Notes: generated by a model not told the origin, from the letters alone. DNA of 64,000 nt from Terrimicrobiaceae bacterium (GCA_018402345.1 JAGYIV010000014.1:202972-266971), one strand, 5' to 3'; positions 16,319 through 25,626 are shown, numbered from the stretch's first letter. Numbers and translations: made by a program.

Positions 16319-18361
16319 ATGGTTTATCGAGCGTTGTTGGCGGTGGCGTTGATGCTGGCGGTGGGGAGTTGGGCGCAGGCGCAGGTGCGGGATGGGAAGC
16401 CGCTTGTGGTGGCGACGTTGCTGGCAGATACGAGTGTGGTGGTGCCGGGGAAGGAGTTTCAGGCCGGTGTGTTGCTCGAGATGGCGCCGGGTTGGCACAC
16501 GTATTGGGAGTATGGCGGCGATGCGGGGTTGCCGACGCGGATTGATTGGGAATTGCCCGAGGGTTTTGTGGCCGGGCCGATCGAGTGGCCGGCTCCTGAG
16601 GCGAAACTCGAGCCCGGCGACATTCAGACGTATGCCTACTCGGGGCGCGTGTTGTTGATGGTGCCGATCACGCCGCCCGCGGAGTTGCAGGGCGCGGTCG
16701 AGTTGAAGGCGAAGGTGTCCTGGTTGGTGTGCGAGGACATTTGCATTCCTGGGGATGCCGGGGTGTCGCTGAGGCTACCGGTGGCGCAGGAGGCGACTCC
16801 TGCAAATGCGGCGGTGTTCGAGGAGTTTCGCGCGCAGTTGCCATCGGCTGAGGCGCCGCCCTACCGCTTGGATTGGAAACGCGCGGGCGGGCTTTTGCGG
16901 TTGAAGGTCGGGGGAGTGCCGGAGGGCGAGGCGATCGGGTTGTTTCCGCTGCCTGCGGAGAACCAGATCGTGGGGCACCCGAAAAGTGTTGGAACAAACG
17001 AGGTGGAGATTTCAGTCGACGGGCCGTTTCGCGGGGTGCTGGCGGTGGGAGCGGGAGCCGCGCGCCGGGCTTGGGTGGTGGGGGATGGCGGAGGAACTGG
17101 CCAAGCGAAGGCGGCGCAGCCGGTCGAGGGCATGGGGTTGTGGTTGGCGTTGTTCTACGGGTTTTTGGGCGGCATGATTTTAAATTTGATGCCGTGTGTG
17201 TTGCCGGTGATCTCGCTGAAGATTTTCGGCTTCATCCGCCAGGCCGGGGAGTCGCGGTGGCGGATTTTGTCGCACGGGTTGGCGTTTGCCGGGGGAATCT
17301 TCGCATGGTTTCTGGGGTTGGCGGTGGTGATTGTGGCGTTGAAGTCCGGCGGCACGGAGGTGACGTGGGCGTTCCAGTTTCAGAATCCGTGGTTCAACGT
17401 GGTGATCGGTTCGATTGTGTTCGTCTTTGCGCTGAATTTGGCTGGGGTGTTTGAAATTGTGCTTCCCGGTCGCGCGGCGACAGCGATGGAATCGGCTGGT
17501 TCGGCGAGTGGGCTGGGCGGGGCGTTTTTTCAGGGGGTCTTTGCCACGCTGCTGGCGACGCCGTGCACCGCGCCGTTTCTCGGGAGCGCGTTGGGGTTTG
17601 CCTTTGGGCAATCGGCGGCGGTGATCGTGGCGATGTTTGCCTCGGTGGCATTCGGCATGGCGTTGCCATATGTGCTGCTGAGTGCCGAGCCTGGTTGGCT
17701 GCGGTTTTTGCCGAAGCCGGGGGCATGGATGGAGCGACTGCGCCAATTCATGGCCTTTCCGCTATTCGCCACGCTGTTGTGGATTCTGAGTGTGCTTGGG
17801 GGCCAGCGCGGGGTGGATGGTGTGTTGTGGTTTTCGGTGTTTCTCCTGTGCCTTGCCTATGCGTGCTGGCTCTACGGGGCGTTTTGCGGGCCGGTGGGAT
17901 CAGCGGGGAGGCGCGCGGTGGTGCTCGTGTTGATCGTGGGGATTTGTGTCGGGGGAGGCTGGTGGACGCTCGGGCAGAAATTCGCCGGGGCCGGTGAAAA
18001 GTCTGGCGAGGGTATCGATTGGGTGCCGTTCTCCAAGGATCGCCTTGAGCGCGAGATTGCAGGCGGGCGCACGGTGTTTGTTGATTTCACGGCGGACTGG
18101 TGCATCACGTGCAAATTCAACGAGCGCACGGCGATCGACACGCCCGGGGTGAGGGCGCTTTTGAAGGAGAAGCGTGTTGTGGCGATGAAGGCGGATTGGA
18201 CGAATGCGAATCCCGAGATCACCGCGGCATTGAAGTCCTTCGGGCGGGTGGGAGTGCCGTTTTATGTGATCTATCCGGCGGGGGACGCTGCGAATCCCGT
18301 GGTGTTGCCGGAACTTCTCACTGAGTCGATTCTGGTCGGTGCGTTGCGCGAGGTGCCGTAG
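16319..18361 (+). CDS. dsbD: Thiol:disulfide interchange protein DsbD
   Basis: Carries reducing power from cytoplasmic thioredoxin across the inner membrane to periplasmic partners. The 680 residues begin with a signal peptide (MVYRALLAVALMLAVGSWAQAQ). An N-terminal DsbD-alpha domain follows, with Cys pair WLVCEDICIPG. The eight-helix membrane domain has Cys in LMPCVLPVISLK and ATPCTAPFLGSA. A periplasmic thioredoxin domain carries FTADWCITCKFNE. All three redox Cys pairs are present. I chose the ATG at 16319 for its signal peptide and an upstream AGGG sequence. The gene stands alone and converges on the LacI regulator. Confidence 0.93.
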   Translation: MVYRALLAVALMLAVGSWAQAQVRDGKPLVVATLLADTSVVVPGKEFQAGVLLEMAPGWHTYWEYGGDAGLPTRIDWELPEGFVAGPIEWPAPEAKLEPGDIQTYAYSGRVLLMVPITPPAELQGAVELKAKVSWLVCEDICIPGDAGVSLRLPVAQEATPANAAVFEEFRAQLPSAEAPPYRLDWKRAGGLLRLKVGGVPEGEAIGLFPLPAENQIVGHPKSVGTNEVEISVDGPFRGVLAVGAGAARRAWVVGDGGGTGQAKAAQPVEGMGLWLALFYGFLGGMILNLMPCVLPVISLKIFGFIRQAGESRWRILSHGLAFAGGIFAWFLGLAVVIVALKSGGTEVTWAFQFQNPWFNVVIGSIVFVFALNLAGVFEIVLPGRAATAMESAGSASGLGGAFFQGVFATLLATPCTAPFLGSALGFAFGQSAAVIVAMFASVAFGMALPYVLLSAEPGWLRFLPKPGAWMERLRQFMAFPLFATLLWILSVLGGQRGVDGVLWFSVFLLCLAYACWLYGAFCGPVGSAGRRAVVLVLIVGICVGGGWWTLGQKFAGAGEKSGEGIDWVPFSKDRLEREIAGGRTVFVDFTADWCITCKFNERTAIDTPGVRALLKEKRVVAMKADWTNANPEITAALKSFGRVGVPFYVIYPAGDAANPVVLPELLTESILVGALREVP

Positions 18362-18386
18362 ATATCGAAATCCGCTCCGGCTTCCA

Positions 18387-19424
18387 CTACGGGGATAGGG
18401 GGGCTGTGGATCCGCGGAGAAGCAGTTCGGGTTTGATGGTGATGATCTGGGGGTCGCCTTTCTTGCGTTGGCTGTGCACTCGTGAGAGGTAGCACTGGGC
18501 GGCACACTGGCCGATCCAGTAAGGTTTTTGGTCGAATGTCGTCAGGTTCTGGGCGAAGGGATCGGTGAAATGCTGGTCGCCGCTGCCGATGATGGAAAAG
18601 TCCCTCGGGGCCTCGAGTCCCATGGCTGCAGCCACCCGGCGCACTTCGATGGCTGTCCAGTCGTTGATGCACAGCACGCCGGTTGGACGGGTGGCCGCCG
18701 AGCCAAAGGCATCCCGAAGTTGGTCCGAGCAGTCGGTGGCCATGAAATCGATCGAACGGAAGGTGGTGCCGGGCTGGGAGGAGAGGACTCCGGCAAAGGC
18801 CTCTTCGCGTTGCACCGCGTTTCCCACATGGGAATTCGAGCAGAAGAGGAACCGCTTGTGTCCGAGATCCAGCAGGTGCTTTGCGGCGAGCGCACCCAGC
18901 ACCTGGTTGTCGGTGCCGATGAAATCGGCCGAGATCGAAGGAATCTGGCGGTCCACAAGGATGAGCGGCACGTTGCGTTCCCAGATTTCTTCAAAGTAGC
19001 AGTGGTCGAAATTTTCGTTTGAGGTGGACAGGATAATCCCGTCGACCCTTCGATCGATCAGGTGGTGGATCGTGCGTTGCTCGGCTGTTTCATCCCACGA
19101 CTTGGTGTGTTTGGCGCTGTTCCAGGTGAGGAACATGATGGTCTGGTTTTCAAGGAGCTTGTCGTGAATGCCGTTGATGATCTCGGTGGAGAAATGCCCC
19201 CGGTTTTGGATCATCACGCCCGCAACATGTATCTTGCCGCCGCGAATGCCGCTTGCCAGCGCGTTCGGTCTGTATCTCAAGCGCTTGGCGGTATCGAGCA
19301 CCTTTTTGCGGGTTTCCTCAGCGTATTTTCCTCCGGTGTCGTTCAATATGCAGGAAACTGTGGTCGTGGTGATGCCCAGTTCGTGCGCGATGTGTTTCAG
19401 GGTTGTCCGTCGGGAAGTGGTCAT
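18387..19424 (-). CDS. LacI family transcriptional regulator
   Basis: A 345-residue regulator. Residues 1-60 form the helix-turn-helix plus hinge helix (TLKHIAHELGITTTTVSCILND, AKRLRYRPNALASGI), although the helix-turn-helix has TTTTVS where AxxTVS is common. A periplasmic-binding-protein-like effector domain follows: VAGVMIQNRGHFSTEIINGIHD, VDGIILSTSNEN, VPLILVDRQIP, RPTGVLCINDWTA. The target genes and sugar are unknown; no sugar catabolic genes adjoin it, so it may act elsewhere. Confidence 0.92.
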   Translation of the reverse strand: MTTSRRTTLKHIAHELGITTTTVSCILNDTGGKYAEETRKKVLDTAKRLRYRPNALASGIRGGKIHVAGVMIQNRGHFSTEIINGIHDKLLENQTIMFLTWNSAKHTKSWDETAEQRTIHHLIDRRVDGIILSTSNENFDHCYFEEIWERNVPLILVDRQIPSISADFIGTDNQVLGALAAKHLLDLGHKRFLFCSNSHVGNAVQREEAFAGVLSSQPGTTFRSIDFMATDCSDQLRDAFGSAATRPTGVLCINDWTAIEVRRVAAAMGLEAPRDFSIIGSGDQHFTDPFAQNLTTFDQKPYWIGQCAAQCYLSRVHSQRKKGDPQIITIKPELLLRGSTAPLSP

Positions 19425-19516
19425 TTGGAGGTGTGGCTGACATTAATAAAAGAGGGGAATTTGTCGCCTTGAAATGAATGCGGGCGTGAATGCGGCCCGT
19501 TTGCAGCGAGGTCCAG

Positions 19517-20296
19517 TCAGAGAACGCCAAGGATCCAGCCTTCGAGTTTGGCTTGTTTCCGCTCCTCCGGGGTGAGGCGCGGAGCAAAGGCCTTCGGCAG
19601 GAGTCCCCGCTCGTCGGCGGCGAGCAACCACGAGGCGGCGGCGTAGGCGTCCTGCTGGTCGGGAGTGAGGTCCGGGCGGGGGAATTTGGATCTCCAGAGG
19701 GAGGGGTAGATTTCGGCCACGACGGTCACGCCAGGCGGCGGTGTCCAGCCGTCGAATGGCCAGTAGTGGATGCGGGATTTGGAGAAGGAGCGGAGGTGGG
19801 CGAGCCACGGAAGCCCAGCGTGGGTCGAGTGGGCCACCGAGCCCGGCACGCCGAAATGGAAAATCGACTTCGCGCCGCGTGCCCGTTGTTCGCAGAGGCG
19901 CTTCCAGCGGGGGTCGCCGGTTCTGGCTTGGCCGCTTCCGTTTCGGATATCGGTGACGCGCGCGCCGGGCTTATAGGTCGGCCAATGCTCGAAAAAATCG
20001 GAAAGAATCGCGGGCCAGCGGTGCTTGAGCTTGTATTTGTCGATGTAGGCGAGGGGGAAGGAAAACCCGTGGTCGATGCCGATGATAGCGGGGATGCCGG
20101 AGTTGATGCCGTCAACGAGCCAGTGGGCGAGCTCGCGGCGCGTCCAATCGGTGCCGAAGCGCACCTCGTAGGGAGTGTGAAGCGGCTCGCCTTCGAACAC
20201 GCGAATGCCGGGAAGCCGGGAGTCCGGTGTGGCCGCGCCCGAGTAGTCGATGCCGATGTGGCGTCGGAAGAGGGTGGGAGGAGTTTGCGCTGTCAC
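19517..20296 (-). CDS. DUF429-like (RNase H fold) hypothetical protein
   Basis: A 259-residue protein with HIGIDYSGAATPDS at the start, AIIGIDHGFSFPLAYI in the middle, VVAEIYPSLWR, and DQQDAYAAASWLLAADERGLL near the end. The spaced acidic motifs (GIDxSG, GIDxxF, ExYPS, DxxDAxxxA) resemble DUF429 proteins with an RNase H-like fold. A nuclease or ATPase-like role can be guessed but not shown. It overlaps the upstream pilT gene by 4 nt, at the end of a minus-strand operon. Confidence 0.65.
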   Translation of the reverse strand: MTAQTPPTLFRRHIGIDYSGAATPDSRLPGIRVFEGEPLHTPYEVRFGTDWTRRELAHWLVDGINSGIPAIIGIDHGFSFPLAYIDKYKLKHRWPAILSDFFEHWPTYKPGARVTDIRNGSGQARTGDPRWKRLCEQRARGAKSIFHFGVPGSVAHSTHAGLPWLAHLRSFSKSRIHYWPFDGWTPPPGVTVVAEIYPSLWRSKFPRPDLTPDQQDAYAAASWLLAADERGLLPKAFAPRLTPEERKQAKLEGWILGVL

Positions 20297-21384
20297 GCGC
20301 CGGCGACATTTGCGAGGGCAGCGTCCTCGGGCGGGAGGTAGGGTTGGAAACGGGTCTTGTCGATGGCCTTCATGTAGGCCTCTTGGGGCGAGATGGCTCC
20401 CGCGAGGAGTTGTTCCCAGATGGCGTCATCCATGAATTGCATGCCTTGGCCCTTGCCGGCGACGAGCACGTCCTGGAGTTTCTGTGTGGCACCTTCGCGG
20501 ATGATGGCCGAGACGGCATTGTTGACGATGAGGATTTCGTTCACCGCCACGCGGCCCGAGCCGTCTTGTTTTTTCATGAGGAGCTGGGCGATGACGCCGC
20601 GCAGGGAGGCGGCGAGCATGGTGCGCACTTGGGATTGCTGGTCGCTCGGGAAGACGTCGATCATGCGGTCCACGGTCTTGCGCGCGTTATTGGTGTGGAG
20701 GGTGCCGAAGACGAGGAGGCCGGTCTCCGCGGCGGTGAGGGCCAGCGAGATGGTCTCGAGGTCGCGCATCTCGCCCACGAGGACGATATCGGCATCCTCG
20801 CGGAGGGCGGCCTTGAGGCCCGCGGGAAAGGATTCCGCGTGTTCCGGCACCTCGCGCTGGGTGATGATGCTGCGTTTGTTGCGGTGCACGAATTCGATCG
20901 GTTCCTCGATGGTCACGATGTGGCGGGAGAAGTTCGTGTTGATGTAGTCGATGAGCGCCGCGAGGGTCGTGCTTTTTCCCGAGCCGGTGGGGCCGGTGAC
21001 CAGAACGATGCCGCCGCGCATGTGGCCGAAGGATTTGATGATCTCGGGAACGCGCAGATCCTCGAGGGTCTTGATTTTGGTGGGGATGATGCGGAAGACT
21101 GCACCGTAGCCGTGGGCCTGCTTCAGGTAGTTGCAGCGGAAGCGGTTGTTTTCATCCATCTCGTAGGCGAAATCAAGGTCGCCGTGTTCCTCGAAGCGTT
21201 CCCATTTTTCCGGTGAGCAAATCTCGCTCAGCATGTAGGACATCTCCTCGCGGGTGAGGGGCTCCTCCCGGATCGAGACGATTTCGCCGTGCTGGCGCAC
21301 TTTTGGCGACTGGCCCTCGGCGAGGTGGAGATCGGAGGCGCCGCTGTCCACGAGGACTTGGAAGAACTGGTCGATGTAGGGCAT
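20293..21384 (-). CDS. pilT: Type IV pilus twitching-motility ATPase PilT
   Basis: A hexameric cytoplasmic ATPase that powers retraction of type IV pili. The 363 residues include an N-terminal PAS-like domain (ASDLHLAEGQSPKVRQHGEI), Walker A GPTGSGKSTTLAALIDY, the Asp box IVTIEEPIEFVH, Walker B VLVGEMRDLETISLALTAAETG and the His box GTLHTNNARKTVDRMIDVF. The PilT signature AIRxNLxLxQLxxK region is present as RTMLAASLRGVIAQLLMKK. A second PilT-type gene lies just upstream, separated by an AT-rich repeat. Confidence 0.95.
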   Translation of the reverse strand: MPYIDQFFQVLVDSGASDLHLAEGQSPKVRQHGEIVSIREEPLTREEMSYMLSEICSPEKWERFEEHGDLDFAYEMDENNRFRCNYLKQAHGYGAVFRIIPTKIKTLEDLRVPEIIKSFGHMRGGIVLVTGPTGSGKSTTLAALIDYINTNFSRHIVTIEEPIEFVHRNKRSIITQREVPEHAESFPAGLKAALREDADIVLVGEMRDLETISLALTAAETGLLVFGTLHTNNARKTVDRMIDVFPSDQQSQVRTMLAASLRGVIAQLLMKKQDGSGRVAVNEILIVNNAVSAIIREGATQKLQDVLVAGKGQGMQFMDDAIWEQLLAGAISPQEAYMKAIDKTRFQPYLPPEDAALANVAGA

Positions 21385-21390
21385 GGGGAG

Positions 21391-21432
21391 AAAAGTTTTA
21401 AGTTTTCAGTGTTAAGTTTTAAGTTTTAAGTT
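21391..21432. repeat. AAGTTTT tandem repeat between the two pilT-type genes
   Basis: An AT-rich stretch with five near-perfect copies of AAGTTTT (often as TTAAGTTTT) in a GC-rich setting, filling the 105-nt gap between the two genes. It could be a spacer repeat of mobile origin or a promoter-proximal element for pilT. I recognise no protein-binding consensus. Confidence 0.7.
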
Positions 21433-21489
21433 GGGTGGTCTGGTGGAGCGGAGGCGGGATGGGGCCGCAGGGGTGTAACGTCTTGCAGG

Positions 21490-22587
21490 TCAGTGTTCGG
21501 AATAGCCGGTGAGTTTCATCATGTCGGCTTTTTGTTCGGCGCGGTAGACGGCCTCCTCTGCGGTGATGACGCCTGAATGGAAGAGTTCCGCGAGCGAGTC
21601 GTCCATGAGTTTCATGCCGAGTTTTTTTCCTGTTTGGATGATGCCCGGCAGCATGAAGGTCTTGGCCTCGCGGATCACGTTGCCGACGGCCGGTGTGTTC
21701 ATGAGGATTTCCATGGCGAGGGCGCGGCCTGTGCCGTCGGCCTTTGGGACGAGTTGCTGGGAGACGATGCCACGGAGGGACTCGCTGACCATGATGCGGA
21801 TCTGGTCGCGTTGGTCGGTTGGAAAGACGTCGAGGAGGCGGTCGAGGGTGCGGGCGGCATTGCTTGTGTGGAGGGTGCCGAGCACAAGGTGTCCGGTCTC
21901 CGAGGCCGTGATCGCCAGTGAGATTGTTTCCAGGTCGCGCATTTCGCCCACCATGATGACATCGGGATCTTCGCGGAGGGCGCCGCGGAGGGCGTTGGCG
22001 AAGGATTTGGTGTGGGTGTGGACTTCTCGCTGGGTGACGTGGCAACCCTGCGAGGGAATGATGTATTCGATCGGGTCTTCGAGGGTGATGATGTGGTCGT
22101 GGCGGTTGCGGTTGATCTGATCCACGAGGGCGGCGAGCGTGGTGCTTTTGCCGCTGCCCACGGAGCCGGTGACGAGCACGAGGCCGTTGTGAAATTCGGT
22201 GAGGAGCTTGAGTTGCTCCGGAAGGCCGAGTTCATCCATCGAGCGCACGGAATCGCCGATGATGCGGAAGACGAGGTCGTAGCCGGTGCGTTGGCGGACG
22301 ACGCTCGCGCGGAAGCGGCCGATGCCCGTGGCGTAGGCGAAATCGACATCGCCTCGGGTGCTGAGTTGGTCGATTTGGGCAGGTTGGAGGAATCCCATGG
22401 CGAGCTGCTCGGTATCCGCCGGGCCGAGAACTGGTGCCTGGGCCCACATCGGCTCGAGGAGGCCGTAGCGGCGCCAGACGGGCTGGGAGTTCACGCTGAG
22501 GTGGATGTCGGAGGCGCCGGATTGCTTTCCGGCGGCGAGATAATCGTCGACGTGGCTGGGGGGTGAGTCGGTCGGGGAGTTTTCCAT
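21490..22587 (-). CDS. Second PilT-type retraction ATPase
   Basis: A 365-residue paralogue of the neighbouring PilT: SGASDIHLSVNSQPVWR, Walker A GSVGSGKSTTLAALVDQ, Asp box IITLEDPIEYI, Walker B IMVGEMRDLETISLAITASETG and His box GTLHTSNAARTLDRLLDVF are all present. The Walker A loop reads GSVGSGKS, where typical PilT has GPTGSGKS. By analogy to PilT/PilU pairs, one may be an accessory retraction motor, but which is which cannot be decided here. It leads the pilT genes of this minus-strand operon. Confidence 0.9.
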   Translation of the reverse strand: MENSPTDSPPSHVDDYLAAGKQSGASDIHLSVNSQPVWRRYGLLEPMWAQAPVLGPADTEQLAMGFLQPAQIDQLSTRGDVDFAYATGIGRFRASVVRQRTGYDLVFRIIGDSVRSMDELGLPEQLKLLTEFHNGLVLVTGSVGSGKSTTLAALVDQINRNRHDHIITLEDPIEYIIPSQGCHVTQREVHTHTKSFANALRGALREDPDVIMVGEMRDLETISLAITASETGHLVLGTLHTSNAARTLDRLLDVFPTDQRDQIRIMVSESLRGIVSQQLVPKADGTGRALAMEILMNTPAVGNVIREAKTFMLPGIIQTGKKLGMKLMDDSLAELFHSGVITAEEAVYRAEQKADMMKLTGYSEH

Positions 22588-22638
22588 GGACGCGGGCTGG
22601 GTATCAGGATTTCACGGCGGGGCCAATTTTTTTGGTTG

Positions 22639-23706
22639 TCAATCCAGCACGCGGAAGGTGTCGGATTTTTCCAAGCTGCGGATGAATCCTGCGGCGAGGC
22701 GCGCGGCGTTCTTGGCATCCGCGAGCGAGATGGTTTCCACCGGCGAGTGCATGTAGCGGAGGGGAATCGAGATGAGGCCGCAGGGGATGCCGTCGCGCGA
22801 GGTGTAGATGACATCGGCATCGGTGCTGGTGCTGCGGGAGACCGCTTCGTGTTGGAGGGGGATTTTGAGTTTCGCGGCGACCTCGACGAGGCGTTGCATG
22901 ACGAGCGGGTGGTTCGCCGCGCCATGGGCGATCGAAGGGCCCTTGCCGAGTTCCACAAGGCCGTGCTGTTTCGCATTGATTCCCGGGGTATCGGTGGAGT
23001 GTGTGACATCAAAGACGAGCGCCACCGACGGGCGGATGCGGTGGGCGGCCATGCGGGCGCCGTGGCAACCGAGTTCCTCCTGAACGGCGTTGACGGCGAA
23101 GGTCGAGGCGGCGGGGCGCTTCTTGAGGGCGTGGAGTTCGGCGAGGATTTGAGCGAGGACATAGCCGCCAATGCGGTTGTCGAGGGCGCGTCCCACAATG
23201 CGGTCCTTTCCTGCTTCGATGGCGTCATCCGTAAAAATGGCCGGTGTGCCCACGCGGATGCCGAGTTTTTCGACCTCCTTCGCGGAGGAGGCGCCGATAT
23301 CGATGAAGAGGTCCTTCCACTCAGGCGGTTTGTCCTTCGAGGTGTCGCGGAGGTGGATGGCGGTGTTGCCGATGACGCCCTCGACAATGCCCTTCGATCC
23401 GAAGAGGCGCACGCGGCGGGCGGAGGCGAGGGTGCGGTCCGAGCCGCCGATGGGGCCGAAGGCAAGATAGCCTTTGTCATCGATGTGGCGGACGATGAAG
23501 CCGATCTCGTCGGCATGGGCCTCCAGCATGACGCGCGGGGCGGCGGGGTCCGACCCTTCGAGCACCGCCCAGGCATTGCCGTGCGGATCGGATTCCACGC
23601 GGTCCGAAACGGGTTTCACGTTGTTGATCCAGAGTTTCTGTCCGTTACGCTCCCAGCCGGACGGGCTCGGGGTGGCGAGGATTTCGAGGAGGTTTTTGGT
23701 TTTCAT
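22639..23706 (-). CDS. M42 family metallopeptidase (aminopeptidase)
   Basis: A 355-residue dinuclear metal aminopeptidase. Metal- and catalysis-related segments are EAHADEIGFIVRHID, GRALDNRIGGYVL (bridging Asp), NAVQEELGCHGAR (Glu-Glu) and DVTHSTDTPG, with IPLRYMHSPVE at the end. The family forms large tetrahedral assemblies that trim peptides in the cytoplasm. The start codon overlaps the ispD end by 4 nt, so the two are coupled. Confidence 0.92.
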   Translation of the reverse strand: MKTKNLLEILATPSPSGWERNGQKLWINNVKPVSDRVESDPHGNAWAVLEGSDPAAPRVMLEAHADEIGFIVRHIDDKGYLAFGPIGGSDRTLASARRVRLFGSKGIVEGVIGNTAIHLRDTSKDKPPEWKDLFIDIGASSAKEVEKLGIRVGTPAIFTDDAIEAGKDRIVGRALDNRIGGYVLAQILAELHALKKRPAASTFAVNAVQEELGCHGARMAAHRIRPSVALVFDVTHSTDTPGINAKQHGLVELGKGPSIAHGAANHPLVMQRLVEVAAKLKIPLQHEAVSRSTSTDADVIYTSRDGIPCGLISIPLRYMHSPVETISLADAKNAARLAAGFIRSLEKSDTFRVLD

Positions 23707-24371
23707 AAAGCGCGGGCGGATATCGCGGCTTCGGCGAGCGCGAGGTCGGCAGGGTAGGTGATCTTGAAATTCGGGGAGCCGTGGACGACGGGAAGCGGGT
23801 GGATGCCCTCGGCGATGAGGGCCGAGACCTCGTCGGTGGCGGAGGTGTGGTGGGCTTGCAGGGCGGCGAGGAGAAGGTCGTGGCGCGCCGCCTGGGGAGT
23901 TTGCATGGCGAAGAGATTTGCACGGGGCACGGTCTCATGCAGCGCGCCGGAGGCGTTCGCCCGGTGGAGGGAGTCTGAGACGGGCTGTGCGGCCGAGGCG
24001 GCGCCGTGCGAAGCGGCGGCGTGGAGAACGCTTGAGAACAAAGCCGGCGTGGCCAGCGGGCGTGCGGCATCGTGGATGGCGACAAGGAGGGGTGGATTCG
24101 AGGCGAGGGTCTGGAGGCCATGGAGCACCGAGGTGCCGCGCTCGGCGCCGCCCGCGACGATGTGGAGGAATTTCGGGAACGGGGCGGCGAGGGAGGTGAA
24201 CTCGGCGATGCGGTGTTCCGCGCAGACAAGCACAGCAATGGCGATGTCGTCGCAATCCTGGATCGCCCGGAGCGAGTGGACAACGAGCGGGAAGCCGCGC
24301 AGAGGCGCGGTGGGTTTGTCGAATCCCATGCGGGAACTCGAGCCAGCGGCGACAAGAACGGCGGCATTCAT
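23703..24371 (-). CDS. ispD: 2-C-methyl-D-erythritol 4-phosphate cytidylyltransferase
   Basis: Third step of the MEP pathway: CTP plus methylerythritol phosphate gives CDP-methylerythritol. The 222-residue length is normal. The CTP-binding N-terminus is VLVAAGSSSRMGFDKPTAPLRG, and VAIHDAARPLATP plus METPQAA-like QTPQAARHDLLLAAL follow. The dxr gene at 54.7 kb belongs to the same pathway but is not adjacent. It overlaps the M42 peptidase gene and is 1 nt from the J-like gene upstream. Confidence 0.93.
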   Translation of the reverse strand: MNAAVLVAAGSSSRMGFDKPTAPLRGFPLVVHSLRAIQDCDDIAIAVLVCAEHRIAEFTSLAAPFPKFLHIVAGGAERGTSVLHGLQTLASNPPLLVAIHDAARPLATPALFSSVLHAAASHGAASAAQPVSDSLHRANASGALHETVPRANLFAMQTPQAARHDLLLAALQAHHTSATDEVSALIAEGIHPLPVVHGSPNFKITYPADLALAEAAISARAL

Positions 24372-24372
24372 C

Positions 24373-25536
24373 TTAAAAATCGAAGGATGTTTGGGTGGTC
24401 GAGGGTGGCGGCTGTTTCTTGCGGGTGGATTTTTTTTGGAGGGTCGAGCCTGTTGCCTGCTGGCGCTTTGGTTTGCTGGGTTGTGTGGTGCGTTGGGGGC
24501 GGGCCTGGGATTTCCACCAAGCCACTTCCGCCTCGAGTTGGGCGAGGTTCATTTCTTCTTTTTCCACGCGGGCATTGGCAGCCTTGCGGAGGGCGGTTTC
24601 GGCCTGTTTCCGGTCCTTCGCGTGCCAGAATTTCCACGCCTCGGATTTGCGGATGCCGCCGATGCGTTTCTTCAGTCCCGCGAGGGTGTCGCCCAATTTT
24701 CTGGAGACGAGGCGGATGTGGAAGAGGGTCGATTGGACGGCATCGCCGCCGGTATTCACATCGGTGATGGCGAGAAGGAGTTCCATGCGCTCGAGGTCGC
24801 GATTTTTGTAGGCCTCCTGCAGATCGTGCCAGAGGCTTTCGAGAAACGGATCGGGCGCCTTGCCGGTATCGGGGTGGAGGCGGCGCACGAGGTGGCGGTA
24901 GAGTTCCTTGAGACGTTCAGGGATGGCGGCGGCCTTGGCGCGTGTGGCGGCGGCGGTGGCCGCCTCGAACTGCGCGCGCCATTTTTTGTAATCGCCGAAC
25001 ATGCGCTTGTAGTCGCGTTTGGTCATTTCCTCGGGGTCGTAGCCGAAGATGTTGCGGAGGTGGGAGCGGAAGTCGCGTTCCTCCTCGCTGAATGCGGCAT
25101 CGCGGCGGCGGGTCTCCTCCTCGCGCTTGCGTTCCTCTTCTGTGGGGCCGGGATCGGGCGGCGGGGCTTCGGCCGTTTCGCGCTGCTGTTGTTCGGCTTT
25201 GGTGAAAATGTTGTAGGGGTTTTTACCGGTGAAGAGTGCTTCCATGGTGGCGAACTCCATGAGGTCGGTAAGCCGGTTGATGCGCGCCTTGAGTTCCGCC
25301 TCGCGGGTGAGGAGGTCGCCGATGTTGTCGCGTTCCCAGCGGGAGTAGGCGGGCTCGATGGTGCGGTCGAACTCCTCGAGAGTTTTATTGAGCCGGGAAA
25401 TCTCGCGCATCGCCGCTCGAGCGGAGCCGACGGCCTCCTTGCGCAAGGGGGCCTGTTCGAGAGGCACGAGGCGGCGCTCCGTGTTTTGCGACTCCACAGA
25501 GGTCGACTTCGCAGGGTTGCGTCGCATTTTCTTCAC
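24373..25536 (-). CDS. Coiled-coil protein with internal J-domain-like HPD motif
   Basis: A 387-residue soluble protein. Residues about 35-100 are helical and charged. About 130-200 form a highly charged coiled coil (EEERKREEETRRRD, YKKWRAQFEAATAAA). LKELYRHLVRRLHPDTGK has HPD at residues 221-223, followed by DLQEAYKNRDLERMELL, the layout of a DnaJ J-domain. The tail is Lys/Arg/Gln-rich. It may recruit DnaK, but there is no Gly/Phe or zinc region. It is the first gene of the ispD-M42-pilT run; no function follows from that context. Confidence 0.65.
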   Translation of the reverse strand: MKKMRRNPAKSTSVESQNTERRLVPLEQAPLRKEAVGSARAAMREISRLNKTLEEFDRTIEPAYSRWERDNIGDLLTREAELKARINRLTDLMEFATMEALFTGKNPYNIFTKAEQQQRETAEAPPPDPGPTEEERKREEETRRRDAAFSEEERDFRSHLRNIFGYDPEEMTKRDYKRMFGDYKKWRAQFEAATAAATRAKAAAIPERLKELYRHLVRRLHPDTGKAPDPFLESLWHDLQEAYKNRDLERMELLLAITDVNTGGDAVQSTLFHIRLVSRKLGDTLAGLKKRIGGIRKSEAWKFWHAKDRKQAETALRKAANARVEKEEMNLAQLEAEVAWWKSQARPQRTTQPSKPKRQQATGSTLQKKSTRKKQPPPSTTQTSFDF

Positions 25537-25570
25537 CGGGCCAGACTATGCGATGGGTGGTGCTGGAAAA

Positions 25571-25612
25571 AGAAAAAGACCGCCGCGGGGATGCCGCGAC
25601 GGTCTTTTTTTG
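25571..25612 (-). terminator. Rho-independent terminator after the rpsA-glutaredoxin operon
   Basis: The hairpin has outer arms AAGACCG/CGGTCTT and inner arms CGCGG/CCGCG with one mismatch and a GGAT-type loop. It is flanked by A-runs on one side and a T-run on the other, so it could act in both directions. It lies 15 nt past the glutaredoxin stop. Confidence 0.8.
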
Positions 25613-25626
25613 AGTGTTTCGCCGAC

